Source of the DNA: Novosphingobium ovatum
Lineage (GTDB): Bacteria > Pseudomonadota > Alphaproteobacteria > Sphingomonadales > Sphingomonadaceae
Direction: 5' to 3'
NCBI RefSeq assembly: GCF_009909235.1
Contig: NZ_JAAAPO010000004.1
Coordinates: 396,001 to 460,000, forward strand
DNA length: 64,000 nucleotides
The notes beneath the pieces were generated by a model. The model had not been told where the DNA came from. It made no database searches and saw only the letters and a program-made list of their open reading frames with translations. Positions 34,920 through 43,499 of the stretch are shown here, piece after piece. Made by a program: the position numbers and the translations under genes. Within the stretch, counting starts at the first letter, position 1, and each line of letters begins with the position of its first letter.

Positions 34920-34968
34920 CTATGGGCTGAAATCTTGAGGAAACAGGAGTTTGACATGGGGGCTGTCA

Positions 34969-35358
34969 ATGAAAGAGGATCAGACAGGGGATAGTCATCG
35001 CTCGCGATCCCAGACCGCACATCGCTTGAAGATGAGCCCGGCGGCGTTCCGGGCGCTCAGCTTGGCGCTGCACAATCTTTCCTCGCGCGAGCTTGAGCTT
35101 TGCTCACCCAGACGACTGCTGACCACGGTGCTCTCGTCATCGAAGCGTGAAATATTCCATATACCTTTGAGTGACTTGGATGGAATTTGCCATCACGACG
35201 CGTTGGTTGGCGAGGTAGCGATCAACATTCGGATCGACTCCAGGATCAATGATCGGCTGCGTGATTTTCGTGACGATGCGGGCCGTAGGCTCGGCCGATC
35301 GGTCAGCGTGATCGAGGCGATCAACGCTTGTGCCCATGTGCTGAACGAGGGTCTTTGA
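34969..35358 (+). CDS. Small regulator, probable ribbon-helix-helix fold
   Basis: A 129-residue protein of no recognised family. Its last 45 residues look like a ribbon-helix-helix: a short strand (AINIRID), then two helices (RINDRLRDFRDDAGRR and VSVIEAINACAHVLNE). The place upstream of traA matches that of transfer regulators such as TraY. ATG at 34969 has only a weak ribosome site; the strong AGGAG at 34945-34949 serves instead an overlapping 12-codon ORF (34955-34993), so translation may be coupled. Confidence 0.55.
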   Translation: MKEDQTGDSHRSRSQTAHRLKMSPAAFRALSLALHNLSSRELELCSPRRLLTTVLSSSKREIFHIPLSDLDGICHHDALVGEVAINIRIDSRINDRLRDFRDDAGRRLGRSVSVIEAINACAHVLNEGL

Positions 35359-35445
35359 GCCAAAGCAACGACTTTGCCTGCAACTTGACAAAGGTCACCC
35401 TCCCGCGCCGGTATTGGTTAACGCCGCAGCGCGCCGAGGAGTATT

Positions 35446-35952
35446 ATGACTGAGCCCATCACTCCAAACACTGACTATACTTTAGTATCCCAAGGACGCG
35501 CGCCCTCGGACTCTGATGCCCCGTTTTCCGAGAGCCATCGCGCCCTGCTGAGCAACAAGATTAACCGGGATGGTCGGCCATTGGCGGAGATCGCCGCCTT
35601 GGCAAAGATGAGCAGACGCCAGCTCGGCCGTATCCTTGCCGGCCAGAAACCGTTGCGGATCAGCGATCTCCGACGTTTGTCGGACATTCTCGGGCTCAAC
35701 GCTGCACGGGCCGTTATTGCCATTGAAGTGATCGGCGACTGGAGTGCCTATGACGACCCGATGCTGGGCATCCTCATCGGGATGTTGGCGCCGGTCTTCA
35801 GAAAAGTGGACGCCATCGCCGACTTTCCGATGGAGCCATTGACCGAAAAGGCTCAGGAAGAGTTAACAACCCGGCTTGCCGAAACGCTCGTCACCAACCA
35901 GGCGCAAATCCGTCAAAGGCGGGATCAATTCGTCAGCACTTCATCGCTTTGA
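35446..35952 (+). CDS. XRE-type helix-turn-helix regulator
   Basis: A 168-residue protein. Residues about 33-85 carry a Cro/CI-like helix-turn-helix (PLAEIAALAKMSRRQLGRILAG then RISDLRRLSDILG). The C-terminal half is unrecognised. ATG at 35446 has a GAGGAG ribosome site, with a perfect TTGACA box at 35385-35390. It is transcribed away from the tra operon and could regulate transfer. Confidence 0.75.
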   Translation: MTEPITPNTDYTLVSQGRAPSDSDAPFSESHRALLSNKINRDGRPLAEIAALAKMSRRQLGRILAGQKPLRISDLRRLSDILGLNAARAVIAIEVIGDWSAYDDPMLGILIGMLAPVFRKVDAIADFPMEPLTEKAQEELTTRLAETLVTNQAQIRQRRDQFVSTSSL

Positions 35953-36036
35953 AATCCCCTCGGCCCGCACAGCAAGGGCAAACGGCTGCATCCCCTTCGG
36001 GTCGCCAGCAGCCGCAACGAAATGAGGGAGCCAGAG

Positions 36037-36822
36037 CTATTCGCGGAGTGGCATTGGCGCGGAAAGCTGCCTTCGCATCGTCACCAGAATGTTCGAGACA
36101 TAGTGGATGGTCTCAGTGATGCGGGGCACCCGACCTCTCGCTCGCACGCGGCCTGCGCCAGCATTGTAGGCGGCCAGCGCCAGATCGAAACGACCGAATT
36201 CATCGAGCAGGGATCGCAGATAGCGCGCACCACCACGCATGTTCTCACGCGGGTCCAGTATGTTGCGCACACCAAGGATGCGGGCACTGGTGGGCATGAG
36301 TTGCGCTAGGCCAGTCGCGCCCTTTGGGCTGATCGCGACGGGGTTGTAGCGGCTTTCCTGGATGATGAGGGCGTCGAAAAGGGGAGCTGGCACGCCCGCT
36401 TCACAAGCGGCTTCCGCCATAGCCGGATACCAGATGGCACGGCGCTGCTCAGCCGCTGCGGTAAGTCGGGGGCTCGGGGCGTTGCGTGGGTAGTCGCATC
36501 CCTCCCACGGGCGGGCAGCATCGAAGCGTGACGGGAGGGAGGCAGGCTTAGTGCCCTTGGCCATCTTTTTGCCGCGATGAACTGAGGTGTCCGACTGGGC
36601 TCGGGATTTCTCGGCTTCAAATGCGACGGACTCTTTAACCAAGCCGCCGAAGGCGTCGAGTTTGGGATCGCCTTCTATTCTGTCCCACCCTGCCACTTGG
36701 AGGGAAAAAGGTTGCTGACTACCGCTAGCAAGGGGGAACGTCTTCAGGGCTATCCCCTGAGCATAAGTGCTTGGAATGACCGCCAACGAACAGGAGCTGG
36801 CTAGAAACAATCTTAGGATCAT
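36037..36822 (-). CDS. Lytic transglycosylase (VirB1-like)
   Basis: A 261-residue secreted transglycosylase. A signal peptide (1-21, ending TYA) is followed by a linker rich in charged residues, then the SLT domain: catalytic Glu156 in IIQESRYNP, GATGLAQLMP, and a late LALAAYNAGAGRV. Such enzymes open the peptidoglycan for the T4SS. It lies beside the two regulators and reads toward the tra operon. Confidence 0.9.
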   Translation of the reverse strand: MILRLFLASSCSLAVIPSTYAQGIALKTFPLASGSQQPFSLQVAGWDRIEGDPKLDAFGGLVKESVAFEAEKSRAQSDTSVHRGKKMAKGTKPASLPSRFDAARPWEGCDYPRNAPSPRLTAAAEQRRAIWYPAMAEAACEAGVPAPLFDALIIQESRYNPVAISPKGATGLAQLMPTSARILGVRNILDPRENMRGGARYLRSLLDEFGRFDLALAAYNAGAGRVRARGRVPRITETIHYVSNILVTMRRQLSAPMPLRE

Positions 36823-37033
36823 GGCCCAATTCCATGGTTGGGTCGGGTTCGGTTATCGCACCAACACTATGGGGTATTTGGTCCTGCTTGCGCAAGCATT
36901 CATGCCCCAAAAGGTGACGCTCGTCTGGAAGATCGAACCACCGATCAAAGCGATTGATCGGGAGGCTTCCGAAGGACTTGATAATGCTGAATAGAGCGAC
37001 GCTGCGCATTGGAATTTATCAAATATCCCCGTA

Positions 37034-39742
37034 ATGTCGGATGTGAAAGGGGATCGCATGGACAAGTTGCGACAGGTTGCAGAAGAGGCTTTGAACACGT
37101 TCGGCGCTATTGCCGATGCGGCAACGCTGCGGCTTCAAGAAAAGGGCATCAGTCTCGGCAGCCTTGCCGTTGTCAACGAGGCAACGGCTGAAAGCATCGC
37201 GAAAGACATGCGCGAGCGCAACGCTCAGCGCGTCAGCGACTGTCTGCACCTTCGCCGAGAACCCACCATCGCACGCCTCGTCGTCGCCGACGATGATGAC
37301 CGCGAAGAAGTGATCTATATCTCGCCCGTCGGCACCGTCGATACGCGTGGCATCAAATCTTGCAGCTATCTCAGCCCCAAGGGCCGCCTAGCCGCGCTTA
37401 GACCCGGCGATGGCGAAGAAATCCATATCCCCGGCGGCAAGCGTTGGTTCTATGTCGTCGAGAAAGTTACCTTCCAGCCGGGTGAATGGAGCGGCGAATG
37501 GGATTCGCGGCCGGCGGTGGAGTTCCGTGAACAGGAGACGCCCCGCACGATCAAGTCGCTGCGCGAGTTGCTCCGCGGTGGCTTGGTCCTTGAAGGGGAG
37601 CAGGACGCTCTTGCAGCGTGGTTGGGTAGCGATGATGAGTACGAGAATGGACTCATCGAGGACGGCATCGTTAAGGAGACGCTGACGGCCATGCAACTGC
37701 GGGTGAAGCAGTTGCTCGACCGCTATCAGGACGAGATCCTGCGCTTGCCGCTCGATACTAGGATTGCGGTGCTTGGCCCACCGGGCACCGGCAAGACCAC
37801 AACCATGATCAAGCGCCTGCGTCGCACCGTAGATGTCCGCCATCTGGAGGAGGCCGAGCAGGAACTGGTAATGGAAGCCAGTCAGAGCAGCCTTGATCAC
37901 GCCGATAGCTGGATCATGTTTACGCCCACGGAGCTCTTGCGCCTCTACGTGAAGGAGGCGCTGGGGAAACAAGGCGTTCCTGTCCACGACCAGCGCCTCC
38001 AAGTCTGGGATGATTACCGCCGCGAGATCGCTAAGCGGCCTTTGAACTTGCTGCGCACCGCTGTCCGACGTGGACTGGTGCTAAAATCCGATGCGGGTAT
38101 TCTGCAGGCCGACACCCTGACCAACCAGACCGCTTGGTTCGAAGCTTTTGACGCCTTCCAGCGCGAGGATTTCGCTAGCCAGCTTGTGGTCGAGGCCGAA
38201 CGCCTCGCCGCGAGCCAAGATGCCCGCCAGGCTTTGGCTGGTCGGCAGGTCAAGGGCGCCATCGATCGGAGCGCCGAGCGCGTTACCGTGCTGCTAAGCG
38301 AACTAGCAGGGCGATCCGCCGAATTGCGCGAGATTGCCGCAGGGATTGGGCAGGAAAGTCGCGTGGACCTCCAGCGGCCACTCGACAGCTTTGCCCGATC
38401 ACCTGGCTTTCTTGATGCCTTGGCCGAATTTGTGGGCTCGCTCTCGGCGGATGCCGAGGATGACCTCGACGACGACACCGAGGACGAAGATGACGAAGTC
38501 GAGAACCAGAACTCGCTCGTCGGGCGCCGCCAGATCGCTGACATTTTCCGGCGAGCCATGCGCGCACGTGCCATTGGACAGGCCTCTGGGCGCGCTCCGG
38601 GCGCGAACACGCGGGCCGGCAAGATTCTTGCTTTCATCACCGCACGCGGGCTTGAATTGCCCGACCTGCGTCGGGTTGGCGAGCGGCTCCTTATCCAGCG
38701 AGCAGCTAGTCGTCTGGCTCGCGCGCCGCACGCCTGGCTTTCGGGATTGTCGCTCCGCTATCGCAAGTTTCGCCGCGCCATGCGCGCAGAGGGGCAGTGG
38801 TATGCGCCAGGCCCGCTCGGCGCTCAGGATGTTCAGCCGGCCGAACTCGATCTTATCATCCTCGCGATCCTCTCGCAGGCCCGCGAGATGACAACCAATG
38901 TAACCTTGATGGTCCGGCTGGGTGACAATCGCCCGGCCTTGTTGGAGGCGGCGGCCGAATTGCGTCGCAACCAGGTTCTGGTGGATGAGGCGACAGACTT
39001 CTCGCCACTGCAACTCGCCGCCATGCGCGCACTCGCTGATACGCGAACCGACGCCGTGTTCATCTCGGGCGATTTCAACCAACGCCTGACGATCTGGGGC
39101 AGTCGCTCGACCGACGAGCTCGAATGGGCAGTGCCCGGTGTCAAGGTCTCTCCAATTTCGGTTACCTACCGGCAGAGTCGCAAGCTCGCTGCCTTTGCTG
39201 GCTCTTTGGCTCAGTTGCAGGGAGCGACCGTTACCGAGCAATCGCCCGAGGACTTCAAGGACAATGAAGGGTGGAACCCCGTGCTCGGCACCGGACTTGC
39301 CGATCCGGATGATCTGGCAGAGTGGTTGGCCGAGCGCATTCGCGAGATCGGCGTCCTGATGAGCGATGGCGTGATGCCCTCGATCGCCCTACTCGTCGAT
39401 GACGAGGGCAAACTAGACGATCTGGCGGCGGCTCTGAATCCGCGTCTCGAGGAGATGAACATGCGTGCGGTCGCTTGTCCTCGCGGCCTCGTGAAGGGCC
39501 AGGAGGGCGACATCCGCATCTTTGATGTCCAGCACGTCAAGGGTCTCGAGTTCGAAGCTGTTTTCTTCATTGGCATCGAGAATCTTGCGATCCACAAGCC
39601 CGACCTGTTCGATCGCTACCTTTATGTCGGCGCCACCCGCGCCGCCACCTTCCTCGGCCTTGCTGTCGCTGGCGATCACCTTCCCGAGGGCATTCGTGCC
39701 CTTGAATCCGATCTCATCAATCGCTGGCCCGCCCGAATGTGA
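37034..39742 (+). CDS. UvrD-like superfamily I helicase with novel N-terminal region
   Basis: A 902-residue protein. Residues 248-255 are Walker A GPPGTGKT, DEATD (651-655) is Walker B, and ISGDFNQR, VTYRQSRK, VQHVKGLEFEAVFF and YVGATRA are the later motifs of UvrD/Rep-type helicases. The first 240 residues are unrecognised. An acidic tract (about 472-492, mostly Asp and Glu) divides the two helicase halves, widely separated in sequence. Single helicases of this kind occur in phage-defence islands (for example Gabija GajB), but no nuclease partner is adjacent except the CoiA-like gene, which converges. ATG at 37034 or 37058. Confidence 0.8.
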   Translation: MSDVKGDRMDKLRQVAEEALNTFGAIADAATLRLQEKGISLGSLAVVNEATAESIAKDMRERNAQRVSDCLHLRREPTIARLVVADDDDREEVIYISPVGTVDTRGIKSCSYLSPKGRLAALRPGDGEEIHIPGGKRWFYVVEKVTFQPGEWSGEWDSRPAVEFREQETPRTIKSLRELLRGGLVLEGEQDALAAWLGSDDEYENGLIEDGIVKETLTAMQLRVKQLLDRYQDEILRLPLDTRIAVLGPPGTGKTTTMIKRLRRTVDVRHLEEAEQELVMEASQSSLDHADSWIMFTPTELLRLYVKEALGKQGVPVHDQRLQVWDDYRREIAKRPLNLLRTAVRRGLVLKSDAGILQADTLTNQTAWFEAFDAFQREDFASQLVVEAERLAASQDARQALAGRQVKGAIDRSAERVTVLLSELAGRSAELREIAAGIGQESRVDLQRPLDSFARSPGFLDALAEFVGSLSADAEDDLDDDTEDEDDEVENQNSLVGRRQIADIFRRAMRARAIGQASGRAPGANTRAGKILAFITARGLELPDLRRVGERLLIQRAASRLARAPHAWLSGLSLRYRKFRRAMRAEGQWYAPGPLGAQDVQPAELDLIILAILSQAREMTTNVTLMVRLGDNRPALLEAAAELRRNQVLVDEATDFSPLQLAAMRALADTRTDAVFISGDFNQRLTIWGSRSTDELEWAVPGVKVSPISVTYRQSRKLAAFAGSLAQLQGATVTEQSPEDFKDNEGWNPVLGTGLADPDDLAEWLAERIREIGVLMSDGVMPSIALLVDDEGKLDDLAAALNPRLEEMNMRAVACPRGLVKGQEGDIRIFDVQHVKGLEFEAVFFIGIENLAIHKPDLFDRYLYVGATRAATFLGLAVAGDHLPEGIRALESDLINRWPARM

Positions 39743-39972
39743 TCTCGACCGAAGAGTGCCTGCGCTCGGTTCACCCGATTTTCTTGGTGGAACCGGGCCA
39801 GGACGCTTGCAGCCACAGCTACTGCCACCCAAACTGCCATTGAAGGCATTATAACTGGCTGAAGGAGGCTGACGTTCAAAGTCTTTGGCAGCAGCGTCGG
39901 AGGCGGTCGTTAGTTCACCCTCAATCGCGGTGTTTTGGACTGACGGGCCGCTTATTGTAATCGTCAAGGTTC

Positions 39973-41892
39973 TCAGAGAGCGGTTGGCATTATGTCTTTG
40001 CAGGTCCGAAGCGCGCGATCGTCTACGCAATAATCGAACGGCCGTTTCCCGCCGAGTTTCGGGTTCGACGATTTACACCAAAGCTCGGCTCTCGCTGGGT
40101 CACGCGCGCGTTTTCGGGCAAGGGTGATCAGCTCCACTCGATTTTTCTCCAATGCGGCTTGCTGACGCAATACCATAGCCTCTCGGGCTTCGGCATCGCG
40201 CCGTTCGTTGTGCAATCGCGCAAGTTCCGACGTGGCACGCACCAGACCATCGTCGGATTGGGTTGCGAGATCGAGCGGTGTCTTGCCATCAAGCTGATCG
40301 TTTGCTGCAAGCAGCCAATTCTGCGCTAACTCGCCCAGCACCGACGACGCTTTGTCCTCGATCCTCGAAATCCGCCGATCCTGTTCAGCCTGCAACAATC
40401 GGGTGACCCGTTCCCGCTCATTTTGAGCCCGGCGGTCCGCCTGCGCGATCTCCTGGCGCATATATTCGGCTTGTAACGGAAGTCCCAGAAGGTCATCGAC
40501 AAGCTGTCGACCGCTCACCACCATACCATATATTGCTTCATGGAATGCGCGCGCTTCTCCCACATCATATGAGGTCACAAACCAATCGACCCACTTGGCC
40601 CGATCAAAGCCGGCGGTTTCGCTCTCCGGGATGTCCGATAAAATCATATCAAGCCAATCGGTCACTTCCTCTTTCCGCTCTCGCTCCTGCTGCCAGCTTG
40701 CTTCCTGCTCCTCGCGGAGGTGCACGGCACTGCTCGACGGCAGCCATTTTTTGCCGCCGACGCGCTTCGAAAACATCCAATGCTGGTCTTTCAGCCATTT
40801 GAGATAGCTGTGAACGGCGTGCCAAGGATCCTGAAATGCGGGAAAATCCTGTTGCATCCTGGCAGACGTCTCCTTGGAGATACGGTTGAGGCCCGGCCAT
40901 ATGAGGTCTCTGACATAGGCGAGGGCGTCACCGGTTTCGAACACGCTCGCTGACGCGGTCGCTTTGTCCCAAAGAAAGCGGTTCACCAACCGAGCTTGCC
41001 AATAGATGGGAGACACCCGGAAGCATGCTGCCCCTTTCACTGCATGGCCGATCTTCTGAGAAAAGCCGCGCTTCAACGCCAGACCATGTTGCTCGGTCAG
41101 ATGCTCGTTTGGCTCTTCACGGACCGTCTCGACCTTGCTCCAGATTTCCGCGATCTTCTCATATTCGGCATCCAGAACTTGCTGCTTTGCCTTGGCTTCT
41201 GATGCTGCCTGTAACTCCATGCCATCCTGAACTTTGGCCGCTATGGCATTATGCAGCCATTCGCGAGGTGCCGTTTCCAGGATGGCGTCGTTCCATGCGC
41301 CGCGATCGTCCCAATCGAGCTTCGACAGGTCAATCTCGACCGAGGAAATGCCCCGGCTTCTGAGCTTCTCCAGCTTGATAGGGTCGACACGATGGCGGAC
41401 ATAAATTTCGATATGTAGAGCCTTGCCACGGTCTGTAATAAGAAGCAGGTCCGGTCGGACATTGCCGTCTGCTTTCTCGACTTTCACTGCCGAGAATCTA
41501 AATTGCTGGCGGTTCGAAATCGACTCAGTTCGTCCCGCCGCCTTGGCCTGAACGGCAGGTATCCAGAGCCATAGCTTCTCCGCCAGCAAGGTCTTGGCGA
41601 AGAAATGCAACTCCGATTCCGGGGTGGGCCTGCAATTGGTGGGAGCGTGGTGGGCAAAATGCCAGCGCACTTTAGGGCCTTGCTTGGCAAGTACAGGCTG
41701 GCCGCATTCGTAGCACAAACAGCGACATTGCAGACCGTTGGCAACATCCTTGACGTCAGCCCTTTCACCGTCAGGCCCGACCGCTTGCGTGGGGTGCCAA
41801 CTGTCTTTCACGGATATCCAGTCTGGTGATATGGCTGCATAGAAATCTGATAGTAGCGCAAGGGCTGGCGGGCGCAATGCCAAGCGCAGCAT
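39973..41892 (-). CDS. CoiA-like protein with two C-terminal toxin-binding-like motifs
   Basis: A 639-residue protein. Residues about 50-110 match the competence protein CoiA family: a Cys-rich CRCLCYECGQPV, then WHFAHHAPTNC, a zinc-ribbon-like start and nuclease-like core. The middle is charged and helical. Residues about 523-560 (NWLLAANDQLDGKTPLDLA) and about 602-636 (LWCKSSNPKLGGKRPFDY) both look like the MbcA/ParS/Xre toxin-binding motif (DUF2384-like), as tandem copies. Function is unknown; a DNA-acting role is suggested by the CoiA part. It converges with the SF1 helicase gene. Confidence 0.65.
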   Translation of the reverse strand: MLRLALRPPALALLSDFYAAISPDWISVKDSWHPTQAVGPDGERADVKDVANGLQCRCLCYECGQPVLAKQGPKVRWHFAHHAPTNCRPTPESELHFFAKTLLAEKLWLWIPAVQAKAAGRTESISNRQQFRFSAVKVEKADGNVRPDLLLITDRGKALHIEIYVRHRVDPIKLEKLRSRGISSVEIDLSKLDWDDRGAWNDAILETAPREWLHNAIAAKVQDGMELQAASEAKAKQQVLDAEYEKIAEIWSKVETVREEPNEHLTEQHGLALKRGFSQKIGHAVKGAACFRVSPIYWQARLVNRFLWDKATASASVFETGDALAYVRDLIWPGLNRISKETSARMQQDFPAFQDPWHAVHSYLKWLKDQHWMFSKRVGGKKWLPSSSAVHLREEQEASWQQERERKEEVTDWLDMILSDIPESETAGFDRAKWVDWFVTSYDVGEARAFHEAIYGMVVSGRQLVDDLLGLPLQAEYMRQEIAQADRRAQNERERVTRLLQAEQDRRISRIEDKASSVLGELAQNWLLAANDQLDGKTPLDLATQSDDGLVRATSELARLHNERRDAEAREAMVLRQQAALEKNRVELITLARKRARDPARAELWCKSSNPKLGGKRPFDYCVDDRALRTCKDIMPTAL

Positions 41893-42013
41893 TCAGTTTA
41901 ACGAGAAATTGCGCTTCATTTCCACTCTCCGGTGGCCAGAGAAGTGTTTGTCATCGCAATTCAATTACGTGGAACTTTCCGTTTCGGAACGTCTGCCGAC
42001 TTTGCTCCTAGAG

Positions 42014-42400
42014 TTAGTCGTGTCCGAAATATTCCGCCCGACCATCGCGATGAATGACCCAACGCCCAAAATGCTTTTCGGCCTGATCGACGATCCAGAC
42101 TGGCAACAGGAGAGAAGCAAAGAGGGTTGCTGTGGTTTTGACCTCGAAGAGGCCTTTGAAAAGGGCAAGGGCCAAGGCGATAAGAGCCAAGGTCGCTGCC
42201 CCCAGTGCGATGGCTTTGACGATGCCAATGTACCTCGGGATCAAGTGATGGCGGACACGTTCGAGTTCATCTTTGGCTTGCCTCATCTCCTGACGCAGTG
42301 CGAGGCGGTCAGCCATCAGCTTTTCTACCGGAGGGCTGACGGCCTTCATCGCGGCTAGGAGCCGTTCGTCGGCAATTGGTGAAACTTGGTTGTCGTTCAT
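42014..42400 (-). CDS. Small membrane protein with coiled coil
   Basis: A 128-residue protein of unknown function. An N-terminal coiled coil (about residues 22-50) precedes two hydrophobic segments (about 60-84 and 92-105). It ends the repressor transcription unit, starting one base after the repressor stop. Confidence 0.6.
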   Translation of the reverse strand: MNDNQVSPIADERLLAAMKAVSPPVEKLMADRLALRQEMRQAKDELERVRHHLIPRYIGIVKAIALGAATLALIALALALFKGLFEVKTTATLFASLLLPVWIVDQAEKHFGRWVIHRDGRAEYFGHD

Positions 42401-42401
42401 C

Positions 42402-42806
42402 TCAGGCGCTCAAGGCAAAAATTTTCTCACTCATGGCAGGGCTGATCTCGCCATGTTCCAGCAGGTATTGAAACAGCGCGCCGCCGAGTTTGATGAGGGC
42501 GTCCTGTTCCACATCGTCGCCACCGCGGCTCAGGAAAGCCCAAGCGGTCGCGATTGAACGGGCATAGATACTGTCCAGGCTTTCGACATCCGGTCGACCT
42601 TCGCCGGTCAGAAGCCAATTTGCGCTGATGCCGTAGACTTGGCTGAAGGCAAGGATCGCCGAGGCTGGAGGCTCACGCCCCTTTTCATAATTGACCAAGG
42701 CGCCGTGCGAAATGCCGATCGCTTCCGCGACATCGGTCTGCTTCAGCCCCTTGGCCTTACGGATCTCCAGAAAACGCGCGCCGATGCTCACACTGCACCG
42801 CCGCAC
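42402..42806 (-). CDS. CI-like XRE repressor of the integration module
   Basis: A 134-residue protein with an N-terminal helix-turn-helix (about residues 8-62: LKQTDVAEAIGISHGALVNYEKGREPP) and a C-terminal helical part. It is divergent from the excisionase-like gene, with operator half-sites between them. GTG at 42806 or 42793 could be the start, neither with a strong ribosome site. It probably represses excision genes and itself. Confidence 0.78.
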   Translation of the reverse strand: MRRCSVSIGARFLEIRKAKGLKQTDVAEAIGISHGALVNYEKGREPPASAILAFSQVYGISANWLLTGEGRPDVESLDSIYARSIATAWAFLSRGGDDVEQDALIKLGGALFQYLLEHGEISPAMSEKIFALSA

Positions 42807-42820
42807 GATTCCGCCTTGAC

Positions 42821-42861
42821 GAAACTCACAAACATGAGTTACTCCAACTATCGTGAGTTTC
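42821..42861. promoter_or_regulatory. Operator region between repressor and excisionase-like gene
   Basis: GAAACTCAC (42821-42829) and GTGAGTTTC (42853-42861) are perfect 9-base complements, and a third half-site TGAGTT (42835-42840) mirrors AACTCA (42823-42828). A TTGACG (42816-42821) could be a plus-strand -35 box overlapped by the sites. Layout is that of a CI/Cro switch. Confidence 0.55.
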
Positions 42862-42901
42862 TGCCAAACTCTAATCTCAAACTACTACAGAGGTGAAAGT
42901 C

Positions 42902-43105
42902 ATGCAATTGCTGACACTCCCCAAACTGGCCGCTCAAAGTGGCTGGCCCGAATCTCGTATTCGACGAATGGTGGCTCGAAAGCAGCTTGCCCACATCCGC
43001 GTGAATGGCCGGCTCATGCTGCCGGAGACGGCAATCGACGACTACGTCGCGAAACATTTTGTCGAAGCAAACGGCTCCGGATCGGCTCAGCCTGCCGGGG
43101 CATAG
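42902..43105 (+). CDS. Excisionase-like helix-turn-helix protein (AlpA/Xis type)
   Basis: A 67-residue protein. LLTLPKLAAQSGWPESRIRRMVARKQLAHIRVNGRLMLPETAIDDYV is a MerR-like winged helix as in excisionases (recognised over residues about 3-50). ATG at 42902 is preceded by GAGGTG at a good distance. Xis-type proteins bind near attachment sites and bias the recombinase to excision. Confidence 0.7.
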   Translation: MQLLTLPKLAAQSGWPESRIRRMVARKQLAHIRVNGRLMLPETAIDDYVAKHFVEANGSGSAQPAGA

Positions 43106-43154
43106 CTGTCGCCAGGATCGAAATCACATCAGTCGTGACCAGAGGAGGACCTCG

Positions 43155-43499
43155 ATGCGAGGTGCCGACTACAACGAACCGCTTGGAATCGAGCGCGTGT
43201 CTATCAGTCAGGCAGTTCAGATCTCCGGTCTGAAGATGCGGACCCTCCAAAATCTCGCTGCCCAAGGTGTCATTCCCGGTGCTGCCAAGCCGGCAGGCCG
43301 CTGGACCTTCGATATTGCCCAGCTGCGGCAATGGGCGCGGCAAACACCGGAAAACACACTGCCATGCCGAAAAACATCTTCATTCGTAACGGCGTCTACT
43401 GGGGCCGTTTCCAGGTCGCCGGACGTGAGTACCGCAAATCTCTACATGTCCGTGTTGAACCAGCGCGGCGGGCGGAGGCAAAGGCGGCCCAAGCGCTAG
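43155..43499 (+). CDS. Second helix-turn-helix protein, overlapping integrase
   Basis: A 114-residue protein. Residues about 13-68 form a MerR/excisionase-type helix-turn-helix (VSISQAVQISGLKMRTLQNL, RWTFDIAQLRQWA). ATG at 43155 has an AGGAGG ribosome site. The domain ends where the integrase starts (43364); the remaining 44 codons are the integrase reading frame read out of phase, an overlap of 136 bp. Either the overlap is real and couples translation, or a frameshift has split a domain. Confidence 0.6.
   Translation: MRGADYNEPLGIERVSISQAVQISGLKMRTLQNLAAQGVIPGAAKPAGRWTFDIAQLRQWARQTPENTLPCRKTSSFVTASTGAVSRSPDVSTANLYMSVLNQRGGRRQRRPKR

Noticed and set aside
36725..37009. Small frames between the transglycosylase and helicase genes
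   Set aside because: No ribosome site or domain; the 211-bp gap is probably a divergent promoter region.
39743..39972. Possible gene in the gap between convergent helicase and CoiA-like genes
   Set aside because: Frames crossing it continue as shadows of the neighbours; no start with a ribosome site and no terminator seen.
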